In this document: in pieces, positions 29,934-38,161 of the stretch
Position numbering within the stretch: position 1 is the stretch's first letter
Layout: each line of letters opens with the position of its first letter
Assembly (NCBI GenBank): GCA_016790165.1
Contig: JAEUPL010000027.1
Coordinates: 21,985 to 85,984, forward strand
Origin: Burkholderiales bacterium
Lineage (GTDB): Bacteria > Pseudomonadota > Gammaproteobacteria > Burkholderiales > Casimicrobiaceae
Direction of reading: 5' to 3'
DNA: 64,000 nt
Position numbers and translations under genes: made by a program
Notes under the pieces: model-generated
What the model was told of the DNA's origin: nothing
What the model saw: the letters and a program-made list of their open reading frames with translations, nothing else
The model's database searches: none

Positions 29934-30829
29934 GGCCGTGCGCCAGCAGCGCGCCCTGCGAGAACCTCAATGCGCGCAACCACAGGAAAATGGTCGGACG
30001 GGTAGCGCACACCGTTTGAGTCAGTCAGCGTGGCGTACTTGTGCACGCGGACGTTGGCGTCGACAAAGATGTAGTCAATCAACGGTTCGGGTGCGGCGCC
30101 GAATTTGAAATCATTGAAAGTCTCTCTCGGACCGTAAGGTGGCTCAAGTGTCACCTCTCGCGCGTCTTGCAATACGCCACGCATTGCCTTGATCTGTTCC
30201 GTGTCGGGCGTGGAATTGAAGTCCCCAAGGCAGATCACGGTGTCGTCGCCACGATGTTCAGCGATCCAGCGCAAGAGGAGCGTCGCCGACTCTCGCCGCG
30301 CGACGATGCCTTCGTGATCAAAGTGCGCGGAGAGCACCAGCAGACTCCGACCCGACGTACGATCCTGCAGTCGAACCCAGCTCACGAGCCGGTTGCAACA
30401 ACGCGCGTCCCAGCCTTTTGATGGCTTGTCCGGTGTTTCGCTGAGCCAGAAATCGCCGCGCGCACGCTCGGCGAATCGCGCCTTGCGAAAAAAAATTGCT
30501 GCATGTTCGCCGGCCGCCTTGCCGTCGTCACGGCCAACGCCAGCGCGGGCGTATTCCGTCATTTCTTCGAGATCGCGAATTTGCTCCGGCAAGCCTTCCT
30601 GCGTACCAAAAATATCGAACTCATGATAGCGGATCAACGCCTGCACCATAGCCTTGCGCTTCGGCCACGCATTGGCACCGTCGCTCTTGAGGTTCAGACG
30701 CAGATTGTAGGTGGCAACGTTCAGCATTGATGACGTCGACGGCGCCCCCTGACTAGAAGTCAACGGGAGCAATGCCGCGGCGCCCAGCAGCTGCACGGCG
30801 AACCGAAATAGCATGATCGCACGTTGCAT
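29930..30829 (-). CDS. Secreted endonuclease/exonuclease/phosphatase-fold protein in sugar locus
   Basis: A 299-residue EEP-superfamily protein with an N-terminal export signal (about residues 1-28, ending SQGAP). Catalytic blocks: VATYNLRLN, FGTQEGLPEQ (Glu), LSAHFDHEG, CLGDFNSTPD, LIDYIFVD and PSDHFPVVA. Similar proteins are common beside glycosidases in polysaccharide loci, but their substrate is not established. Its ATG overlaps the halogenase stop (TAATG), and its stop overlaps the GH30 start (GTGA), so the three genes form one coupled unit. It is unlike the EEP protein at 12970 in having a signal peptide. Confidence 0.85.
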   Translation of the reverse strand: MQRAIMLFRFAVQLLGAAALLPLTSSQGAPSTSSMLNVATYNLRLNLKSDGANAWPKRKAMVQALIRYHEFDIFGTQEGLPEQIRDLEEMTEYARAGVGRDDGKAAGEHAAIFFRKARFAERARGDFWLSETPDKPSKGWDARCCNRLVSWVRLQDRTSGRSLLVLSAHFDHEGIVARRESATLLLRWIAEHRGDDTVICLGDFNSTPDTEQIKAMRGVLQDAREVTLEPPYGPRETFNDFKFGAAPEPLIDYIFVDANVRVHKYATLTDSNGVRYPSDHFPVVARIEVLAGRAAGARP

Positions 30830-32340
30830 TACATACCCTTGGCCGCGCAATGCTCGGCGATGAACTGCGTATGCGTTGGCATCACGTCGACACATTTGCG
30901 GATGACCATCTCGACGTTGGAGACAAAATCAATCACATCCGCTTTGCTGCGGAAATCCACAAACGGGGCATAGCCTTTGGTGCGAATACCCTGACCGTGC
31001 ATCACCTGCAGCCAACTGAACTCGGTGAACAGTTCGTCGGCCTCGCGAAAGATGCGGCCGTTGCTGCGGTAGAGATCCATCTTGTGCTGCAATGTATCGG
31101 GGATCGCCATCGTCCGGCAATAATCCCAAAATGGCGTGTCGTTACGTTCTGTCGCTTTGTAGTGCAGGATGATGAAGTCACGAATGCGTTCGTACTCAAA
31201 CGTGCCCTGCCGGTTAAATTCCGCAATGTCGGCGTCATCGAATCCAGCGTGCGGAAACAGGGTCACAATGCGCGCAATCGCTGTCTGTATCAGATGAATG
31301 TTTGTCGACTCGATCGGTTCAAAGAACCCCGCTGCAAGGCCGACCGCGACACAGTTCTTGTTCCAGAGTTTCTTGCGGCGCCCTGGCACGTATTTGATAA
31401 ATCGTGGCTCCGCCAGCTGCTGTCCATCGAGATTCTTCAACAGAATATTGGCAGCCTCTTCGTCACTCATGAACCTGCTGCTGTAGACGTGGCCGTTGCC
31501 AATACGATGTTGCAGCGGGATGCGCCACTGCCAGCCCGCCGGACGCGCGGTTGATCGCGTCAACGGCACGAGCGGATCCACCGGTGCACAAGGCACGGCC
31601 ACCGCACGATCACAGGGCAGCCAGTGGCGCCAGTCGTCGTAGCCTGTCTTCAGCGTCTGCTCCATGAGCAAGCCGCGGATGCCGGAACAATCGACAAAGA
31701 AGTCGCCGCTGATCTGTTCACCGCTGGCAAGCACCAACTGCGTGACGAAACCATCAGTGTCACGCTGCTTGACCTCAACGATTCTGCCCTCCGTGCGGAT
31801 CACGCCACGGCGTTCAGCGTAGGTGCGGAGGAATTTTGAGTACAGGCCCGCGTCGAAATGGTATGCGTAGGCAATATCCGCCAGCGGTGAAGTGGGCATG
31901 TCGGGCCGCGCAGGCATGAACTTGCATGCGCGAGGCGCGGCGGTGTTGATCGAGTACTTGCCGAGGTCGTCCACCAGTCCTTCGTGATAGAGCCGCATCC
32001 AGTAGTGATGAAACGAAATTCCGTCCAGCGGCGAGCCGACCTGGCCGAAACCATGGGTGTAGCTGTCGCCAATTGCCCGCCAGTTGAGAAATTCAATGCC
32101 GAGCTTGAAGGTGCCTTGTGTCGCACGCAGGAATTCGGCCTCGTCGATACCGAGCGCGGCGTTGAAGTTCTTGATGTTCGGTATCGTCGCCTCACCGACG
32201 CCAATGATGCCAATTTCGTCAGACTCAACTACACGGATCTTGTACTCGTTGGACAAGACTTTGGAGAACGCCGCCGCCGTCATCCAGCCCGCCGTCCCGC
32301 CGCCGACAATAACAATGTTTCTAACCGGGGTGATCGCCAT
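30829..32340 (-). CDS. Flavin-dependent halogenase, tryptophan halogenase family
   Basis: A 503-residue FADH2-dependent halogenase-like protein without a signal peptide. FAD motif IVGGGTAGW is at residues 11-19. Lys79 in TFKLGIEF corresponds to the catalytic Lys79 of PrnA/RebH. The halogenase signature WxWxIP is present as W270-Q-W-R-I-P275, and EPIESTNIHL carries Glu344, matching the catalytic Glu346 of PrnA. Members of this family occur in TonB-receptor sugar loci of Caulobacter and Xanthomonas, with no known substrate. It sits 27 bp after the ABC ATPase and overlaps the next gene. Halogenase chemistry is possible by residues but unproven; a flavin reductase is not encoded nearby. Confidence 0.88.
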   Translation of the reverse strand: MAITPVRNIVIVGGGTAGWMTAAAFSKVLSNEYKIRVVESDEIGIIGVGEATIPNIKNFNAALGIDEAEFLRATQGTFKLGIEFLNWRAIGDSYTHGFGQVGSPLDGISFHHYWMRLYHEGLVDDLGKYSINTAAPRACKFMPARPDMPTSPLADIAYAYHFDAGLYSKFLRTYAERRGVIRTEGRIVEVKQRDTDGFVTQLVLASGEQISGDFFVDCSGIRGLLMEQTLKTGYDDWRHWLPCDRAVAVPCAPVDPLVPLTRSTARPAGWQWRIPLQHRIGNGHVYSSRFMSDEEAANILLKNLDGQQLAEPRFIKYVPGRRKKLWNKNCVAVGLAAGFFEPIESTNIHLIQTAIARIVTLFPHAGFDDADIAEFNRQGTFEYERIRDFIILHYKATERNDTPFWDYCRTMAIPDTLQHKMDLYRSNGRIFREADELFTEFSWLQVMHGQGIRTKGYAPFVDFRSKADVIDFVSNVEMVIRKCVDVMPTHTQFIAEHCAAKGM

Positions 32341-32367
32341 GTTGCTTGCCTTGATGCGTTGTGTCGC

Positions 32368-33447
32368 CTACAACCGTTGTTCGGTCGCCTCATCGAAGCA
32401 CGACACGCGCCGCACATCGAAACTGTAGCGGATCGTGCTGTCTGTCCGAATGTCGCGATCATCATGCAATACCGCTGACAACGAGATGCCGTTCATGTTG
32501 ATCCACACCACGCGGTGGTTGCCCATTGGCTCAACGAGTTGCACGGTTCCTGACAGCTCGCCGTCCTCGTGAATGCGGATATCCTCCGGCCGAATGCCGA
32601 GCACCACCGCGCGTCGCCCAGATCGGTGTGTATCGACCTTGAACGTTGCAGGATCGAGCGGAACCTTGACGGCAGTTGATGTGAACACCGCCCCCGAGTC
32701 ACCCTCCGTCAACTCGCCTTTCAGAAAATTCATGCCTGGCGCACCGAGAAACCCCGCGACAAACAAATTCTCGGGTCGCTCATACACCGCCACGGGTGCG
32801 CCAATCTGCTGAATTTTGCCGCCGCGCATGACCACGACACGCGTCGCCAGTGTCATGGCTTCGACCTGATCGTGCGTCACATAGATCATGGTTGCGCCCA
32901 ACGAGTTGTGGAGAAGCTTTAACTCACGTCGCAACTCGGTGCGCAGTTTTGCGTCGAGATTTGACAGTGGCTCGTCGAGCAAAAAAACATTGGCGTCTCG
33001 AACCAGCGCTCGACCAATCGCCACACGCTGGCGTTGTCCGCCCGAGAGCTGCGAAGGCTTTCGCTGCAACAAGGGTTCGAGCTGCAACATGCGCGCAGCC
33101 CGCTTCACGCGCTCTTCGATCGCGGGCTTGGGGGTACCGCTTACGCGCAGACCAAACGACATGTTGCGCTCGACGGTCATCGTCGGGTAGAGCGCGTAGG
33201 ACTGAAACACCATGCCGATGCCGCGCTCGTTTGGCTCGGCTTCGGTCACGTCGTTTCCCCCGATTTCGATGCTGCCCTCGGCAACGTCGATCAATCCGGC
33301 AATGCTGTGCAGCAAAGTCGACTTGCCGCAACCCGACGGTCCGAGCAACACCAGAAACTCACCCGGATTGACCGCCAGATCGAGATGCTCGATCACGGCG
33401 TTGCTGCCGAAGCGGATGCCCAGATTCTTTACATTGACGCCCGACAC
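32368..33447 (-). CDS. Sugar ABC transporter ATP-binding protein, MalK/UgpC/MsmK type
   Basis: The 359-residue ATPase powers the sugar importer encoded by the next three genes. Walker A GPSGCGKST lies near residues 35-43, the Q-loop FQSYALYPTMTV follows, then signature LSGGQRQRVAIGRAL, Walker B VFLLDEPLSNLDAKLR and H-loop VTHDQVEAM. The last 110 residues form the TOBE/OB regulatory domain typical of this group. The start is taken as the GTG at 33447, which has AGGAGGA about 6 nt upstream and begins just after the permease stop at 33458; the alternative start at 33474 would overlap the permease. Confidence 0.94.
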   Translation of the reverse strand: MSGVNVKNLGIRFGSNAVIEHLDLAVNPGEFLVLLGPSGCGKSTLLHSIAGLIDVAEGSIEIGGNDVTEAEPNERGIGMVFQSYALYPTMTVERNMSFGLRVSGTPKPAIEERVKRAARMLQLEPLLQRKPSQLSGGQRQRVAIGRALVRDANVFLLDEPLSNLDAKLRTELRRELKLLHNSLGATMIYVTHDQVEAMTLATRVVVMRGGKIQQIGAPVAVYERPENLFVAGFLGAPGMNFLKGELTEGDSGAVFTSTAVKVPLDPATFKVDTHRSGRRAVVLGIRPEDIRIHEDGELSGTVQLVEPMGNHRVVWINMNGISLSAVLHDDRDIRTDSTIRYSFDVRRVSCFDEATEQRL

Positions 33448-33457
33448 TACTCTCCTC

Positions 33458-34393
33458 CTAACCCTTGACCGCACCCGCCGCTATGCCGCGCACAAACCAC
33501 CGACCCGACACAAAATACACCAGCAATGGCACGAGCGAGGTCAGGATCGTGGCCGCCATATTGACGTTGTAGAGCCGCTCCCCCGTCGTCGTATTGATCA
33601 CGTTGTTCAGTTGCACCGTCATCGGGAGATTCTCGCGACCAGCGAACACCAGTCCGAAGATATAGTCGTTCCAAACGCCGGTCACTTGCATGATTGCGCC
33701 GACGATCATGATCGGTGTGGACATGGGCAGCATCAATTGCAAAAAAATGCGCCAGAAGCCACCGCCATCGATTCGCGCCGCCTTGAACAGCTCCTGCGGC
33801 AGAGAGGCATAGTAGTTGCGAAACAGCAGGGTCATCACCGGCATGCTGAAGATGACGTGAATGACCACAATGCCGGGCAACGAACTGAACAAGCTCGCCG
33901 CCGCCAGGACTTTGACCAGCGGATAGATCATCACCTGCGCCGGAATGAACGCACCGAGAAGCAGCATCGCGAAGAGCCAGTCCGCCGCACGCGTGCGCCA
34001 GAAGCTGAGCGCATAGCCATTGATCGCGCCAATCAGAATGGGAAAGATCACACTCGGCACGACGATCATCACCGAATTCCAGAAACCAGTCCGAATGCCG
34101 TCGCAGGACACGCCTGTGCACACTTCACTCCACGCTGCGCGCCAGGGTTCGATCGTGAAGTGCTCTGGCAGCGCGAACAGGAACCCCTGCCTGATTTCGT
34201 CCATCGACTTCAGCGATGTCACGACCATGATGTAGAGTGGCGTGAGAAAAAACAGCGCCGCCGCGATCAGGAACGCATAGATACCGACTCGCGCAACGTC
34301 AATGCGGCGCGCCCGCCGACGCATCGGGCGTGGCGCAACGGCGATACCGGCATCCGCTCTTTGTTGGCTTGGGTGCGTTCCCATTCTAGGCAT
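33458..34393 (-). CDS. Sugar ABC transporter permease, MalG/carbohydrate type 2
   Basis: An inner-membrane subunit of about 311 residues with six predicted membrane helices. It carries the EAA loop LPQELFKAARIDGGGFWRIF and ends GIAAGAVKG, as in MalG-type permeases. The start at 34393 overlaps the preceding permease stop by 8 bp (AAGGA upstream); ATG 34384 is an alternative. It forms the importer with the MalF-type partner and the ATPase downstream. Confidence 0.93.
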   Translation of the reverse strand: MPRMGTHPSQQRADAGIAVAPRPMRRRARRIDVARVGIYAFLIAAALFFLTPLYIMVVTSLKSMDEIRQGFLFALPEHFTIEPWRAAWSEVCTGVSCDGIRTGFWNSVMIVVPSVIFPILIGAINGYALSFWRTRAADWLFAMLLLGAFIPAQVMIYPLVKVLAAASLFSSLPGIVVIHVIFSMPVMTLLFRNYYASLPQELFKAARIDGGGFWRIFLQLMLPMSTPIMIVGAIMQVTGVWNDYIFGLVFAGRENLPMTVQLNNVINTTTGERLYNVNMAATILTSLVPLLVYFVSGRWFVRGIAAGAVKG

Positions 34394-35300
34394 CGTTCCT
34401 TCTTGCGCCGGCACGGCTGCGCACGACCATGAACGGCACCACCAGTGCAATGACGGTAAGCAACAACACGATCGATCCGGCCGAAGCGATGGCGATATTG
34501 GCGCGGCCAAACAGATGATCCATGATGAATTTTGCCGGTACGTCGCTCGCGGTACCCGGTCCCCCCTGCGTCATCGACACCACCACATCAAACACCTTTA
34601 CGACACCAGTGAACAGGAGGATGAACACCGTCGCAACCGTTGGCCCCATCATCGGCAGAACGATCGAAAGATACACGCGCCATGGGGGAATGCCGTCGAC
34701 TCGCGCCGCTTTCCAGATGTCGTCGTCGATACCACGTAGCCCGGCAAGCATTAGCGCCATGACCAGGCCCGCCCCTTGCCACACGGCCGCGATCACGATC
34801 GTATAAATCACGCGATCTTGGTCGACAATCCAGTCGAAGGCGAACTCCGCAAATCCCACTTGCCGCACCGCTTGCTGCAATCCACTTTCTGGATTCAATA
34901 GCCACTGCCACACGAGCCCGGTCGCAACAAACGACATCGCATAGGGGTACAGGAAGATCGTGCGCAACACGCCTTCGCCACGCACTTTCTGGTCGATAAA
35001 CACGGCCAGGAGAAACCCGATCACCATGCACGCGAGCAGAAACAGCACCCCGTAGACGGCAAGGTTTTGCAGCGACATGAGCCAGCGTTCGTTGTCGAAC
35101 AGTCGCTCATACTGTTGTAGCCCGACGAAGTCGTACTGCGGGAACGTGCGCGAACTCGACAACGACACGCGGATCGACCAAAGCGTCGTGCCGAGATAAC
35201 CGACCAGCACCGTAAGCACCATCGGCAGCAGCGCCGACCAGATGACGGCGTGGCGCCAAAGTGGTCGCCGCGGCTTGCGCGGTGTGCTGGTCGAATTCAA
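34386..35300 (-). CDS. Sugar ABC transporter permease, MalF/carbohydrate type 1
   Basis: A 304-residue inner-membrane subunit with six predicted helices, starting with a short basic tail (STPRKPRRPLWRH). The EAA-like coupling loop is GIDDDIWKAARVDGIPPWRVY, and the FDVVVSMTQGGPG block is typical of carbohydrate-type permeases. It pairs with the MalG-like permease, with which it overlaps by 8 bp, and lies 63 bp after the binding-protein gene. Confidence 0.94.
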   Translation of the reverse strand: MNSTSTPRKPRRPLWRHAVIWSALLPMVLTVLVGYLGTTLWSIRVSLSSSRTFPQYDFVGLQQYERLFDNERWLMSLQNLAVYGVLFLLACMVIGFLLAVFIDQKVRGEGVLRTIFLYPYAMSFVATGLVWQWLLNPESGLQQAVRQVGFAEFAFDWIVDQDRVIYTIVIAAVWQGAGLVMALMLAGLRGIDDDIWKAARVDGIPPWRVYLSIVLPMMGPTVATVFILLFTGVVKVFDVVVSMTQGGPGTASDVPAKFIMDHLFGRANIAIASAGSIVLLLTVIALVVPFMVVRSRAGARRNDA

Positions 35301-35363
35301 CGATGGCCCCGTACGGTGTCAATCATGGCGCGATAGGCGACGCACTGCGCCGAAGGGAAGTCA

Positions 35364-36608
35364 TCATCGTTGCTTCAGCGCGCTGGCGATGTCTTTTTGC
35401 ACTTTCTCGACCGGAACATTTCGGTTCCAGTACGCGGTGAGAATGTCAGAGAGTGCGCCATTCTGGTCAGGGCTCAAATAAATCTCGCCATTGCCGAGGT
35501 GGCGCGACTTGTCCTTCATGATGGCAAGGCCCTGTTGAGCACACACATCCATTTTTGACGCATCGACATCCGTGCGAATGGGGATTGAACCCTTCTTGAT
35601 ATTGAATGCCACCTGTGTCGCCGGAGCCGTGATTACGCCCGCAATGGCGAGTTGTGCCTTGATCGCTGCGGGATCCTTGGTTTTCGGGAACACGAACACA
35701 TCACCCTGAATCACGTAGGGTGAATTGGCGCCAAAACCGGGAATGCAGCCGAAATCCTTGCCGGCAGTTTGTCCGGCTTGACTGAATTCGCCTTTTGCCC
35801 AATCACCCATGAACTGGACGCCCGCCTTGCCGGTAATCAGCATTGCGGTGGCATCGTTCCAGTTGCGTCCGGGCGATCCCTTGTCGACATAGCCCTGCAA
35901 GCGCTTGTAGGTGGTCAGCACGTTCTTGAAAGCGTCGGATTGAATGGCTTTCGCGTCGCGGTCGCGCAATATCTTGAGATACAGCTCCCGTCCGCCGACG
36001 TTGATCAGGACGGCAGTGAAAACAATGTTGTCCTGCCACGACTGACCACCATGCGCGAGCGGCACGAGTCCGGCAGCTCTCAATTTGTCGAGCGCGACGA
36101 ACAGCTCATCCATGGTCTTGGGTTCCGCCGTGATGCCCGCCTTCTTGAAGGCGGCCTTGGAATACCAAATCCACGCCGGCATGTGGATATTCACCGGCGC
36201 CGCGTAGTAGTGTCCCTTGACGCGAATGACATTGAGCACTGTTTCGGGTAGAAACTTCTCCCATCCCTCGCGCGCGGCGACCTCGTCAATCGGATTCAAC
36301 ATGCCCTGCTCAACCAGGTCGAGAAACTGCTTCGATGTATTGAACTGCGCGGCAGTCGGTGGATTGCCACCGACGATGCGATTGATCGCAACCGAACGCG
36401 CCTGTTCGCCCAGTGCAACAGCGTTGTCGACCCAGACGCCGCCGCTGGCGCGATAACCATCGGCGAGCGTCTTGACCGCCGCCGACTCGCCGCCGGACGT
36501 CCACCAGTGGATGACCTCCGCCTTGAAGGGTGCGGCGGTCGACTGTGCGTTGGCCTGTGTTGCGAGGGCTAGCGCCAGAGTTGAGGCAACGAGCGAGAAT
36601 GTTTTCAT
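35364..36608 (-). CDS. Sugar ABC transporter substrate-binding protein
   Basis: A 414-residue periplasmic sugar-binding protein (family 1). The start MKTFSLVASTLALALATQANAQ gives a clean Sec signal of about 22 residues; an upstream ATG two codons earlier sits too close to the GGAGA ribosome site. The mature protein begins EVIHWWTSGGESAAVKTLADGYR and includes MGDWAKGEFSQAG, as in glucose/oligosaccharide-binding proteins of the gluco-binding type found in Burkholderiales. The ligand is probably a glucose-containing mono- or oligosaccharide by context. It heads the ABC part of the operon, 72 bp after the GH1 gene. Confidence 0.93.
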   Translation of the reverse strand: MKTFSLVASTLALALATQANAQSTAAPFKAEVIHWWTSGGESAAVKTLADGYRASGGVWVDNAVALGEQARSVAINRIVGGNPPTAAQFNTSKQFLDLVEQGMLNPIDEVAAREGWEKFLPETVLNVIRVKGHYYAAPVNIHMPAWIWYSKAAFKKAGITAEPKTMDELFVALDKLRAAGLVPLAHGGQSWQDNIVFTAVLINVGGRELYLKILRDRDAKAIQSDAFKNVLTTYKRLQGYVDKGSPGRNWNDATAMLITGKAGVQFMGDWAKGEFSQAGQTAGKDFGCIPGFGANSPYVIQGDVFVFPKTKDPAAIKAQLAIAGVITAPATQVAFNIKKGSIPIRTDVDASKMDVCAQQGLAIMKDKSRHLGNGEIYLSPDQNGALSDILTAYWNRNVPVEKVQKDIASALKQR

Positions 36609-36680
36609 TGGCATTTCTCCACTAGATCACTGCAATGTGAGAAGACATGTTCTTTTACGTGCATGCGCGCCGCGACACCC

Positions 36681-38045
36681 CTACCTGCCATGCAGAAACC
36701 GTGCGTACCAATGGCCACTGGCTTTCAATGTGCGCTTCTGCGTGGCATAGTCAACGTAGGTGAGGCCAAATCGGCGGACATAGCCCTCCGCCCATTCGAA
36801 GTTATCGAGCAGACTCCATGCAAAGTAGCCCTTGAGCGCCACACCTCGCGCCAGCGCCTCACGTGCAGCAATCAGATGACGGACGAGATAGCGGCGCCGC
36901 TCGATGTCGTCCACGCTGCCATCGGGCAACACCACATCGTCAAACGTGCTGCCGTTTTCTGTGATGTAGATTGCGTTCGGATTCCAGTCGCGCTGAATGC
37001 GATCGAGCAGCGTTACCATGCCATCGGGGGAAACCTCCCAACCGAATGCCGTACGCTCCGCATTGGCCCGCTCGATGACACGCGTGTTGATCGGGCGAAC
37101 GCCTGGGGCGTCCGTCACGACCTCCGGAAAGTAGTAGTTCACACCGAGAAAATCGGTGGGCGTTGCCATCGCTGAAAAGTCGCCTTCGAGAACCTCGGGC
37201 GCGTTGCGGCCCAACAGCGCCGTGACATCCGCCGGATAGCCGCGACCATAGAGCGGGTCGAGAAACCAGCGATTGCGTGAACCGTCATGGCGCCAGGCTG
37301 CGGCGGCATCAGCCGCACTGTCCGTCGCCGGAACAATCGGGTGGAGACTTAGTGTGATGCCGACCTTCGCGTTCGGCACGTTGCTGCGAACAACCGGCAC
37401 GGCAAGGCCATGCGAGACGAGCAGGTGATGGCATACCTGCATCGAGGTTTTGAAGTCACGCACACCCGGTGCGTGGGTGCCTTCGTGGTGTCCGAGGAAT
37501 GCAGTGCACCATGGCTCGTTGTGAGTAATCCAGTGCTTAACGCGATCACCGAAGCGCCGCGTGACGCTATCGGTGTAGGCGACAAATGCGTCCATCGTTG
37601 CCCGGTTCGCCCAGCCGCCCTCGTACTGCAACGCTTGCGGCAAGTCCCAGTGATAGAGCGTCGCCCACGGTTGCAAGCCACGTTCCAGCATGCCGTCGAT
37701 CAGGCGCGAGTAAAAGTCAATGCCCTTTTGATTGGGCTGTGCACCGCGGCCGTCGGGGAAGATACGCGGCCAAGCGATGGAAAAGCGGTAGCTATTTACG
37801 CCAAGGTGTCGCGCCAGATCCATGTCCTCCGGCCAGCGGTGGTAGTGATCACATGCCACCGAGCCATCCGAGCCGTCCCGAATACGGCCGGGCGTGGCGC
37901 AAAAGCGATCCCAAATTGACTCGCCACGCCCATCCTCCTGATTGGCACCTTCGATCTGGAACGAAGCGGTGGAGCAACCCCACAAAAAGTCAGCGGGAAA
38001 TTCGCCGCGTTGAATCGTCGGAAGGTTGAGAGTGCTTTCAGACAT
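36681..38045 (-). CDS. Beta-glucosidase, glycoside hydrolase family 1
   Basis: A 454-residue cytoplasmic enzyme (no signal peptide) that releases glucose from imported beta-gluco-oligosaccharides. The GH1 N-terminal signature FLWGCSTASFQIEGA, acid/base Glu177 in THNEPWC and nucleophile Glu363 in YITENG are present, with the C-terminal FAWSLLDNFEWAEGY block. Numbering is from the start MSESTLNL at 38045; an in-frame ATG at 38102 adds 19 residues unlikely to be translated. It lies between GH3 and the ABC importer, the position expected of the intracellular step. Confidence 0.95.
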   Translation of the reverse strand: MSESTLNLPTIQRGEFPADFLWGCSTASFQIEGANQEDGRGESIWDRFCATPGRIRDGSDGSVACDHYHRWPEDMDLARHLGVNSYRFSIAWPRIFPDGRGAQPNQKGIDFYSRLIDGMLERGLQPWATLYHWDLPQALQYEGGWANRATMDAFVAYTDSVTRRFGDRVKHWITHNEPWCTAFLGHHEGTHAPGVRDFKTSMQVCHHLLVSHGLAVPVVRSNVPNAKVGITLSLHPIVPATDSAADAAAAWRHDGSRNRWFLDPLYGRGYPADVTALLGRNAPEVLEGDFSAMATPTDFLGVNYYFPEVVTDAPGVRPINTRVIERANAERTAFGWEVSPDGMVTLLDRIQRDWNPNAIYITENGSTFDDVVLPDGSVDDIERRRYLVRHLIAAREALARGVALKGYFAWSLLDNFEWAEGYVRRFGLTYVDYATQKRTLKASGHWYARFLHGR

Positions 38046-38161
38046 GCGTAGTGGGACTGCGGGTACTGGATTGAGGAAGGGATTGTTGGCGTTGTTGCCC
38101 AAGGTTCGACAATCTCGTCAAGAACGGTGACGAGTCGAGGCCGTTTGGAGGCAGGTGCATA

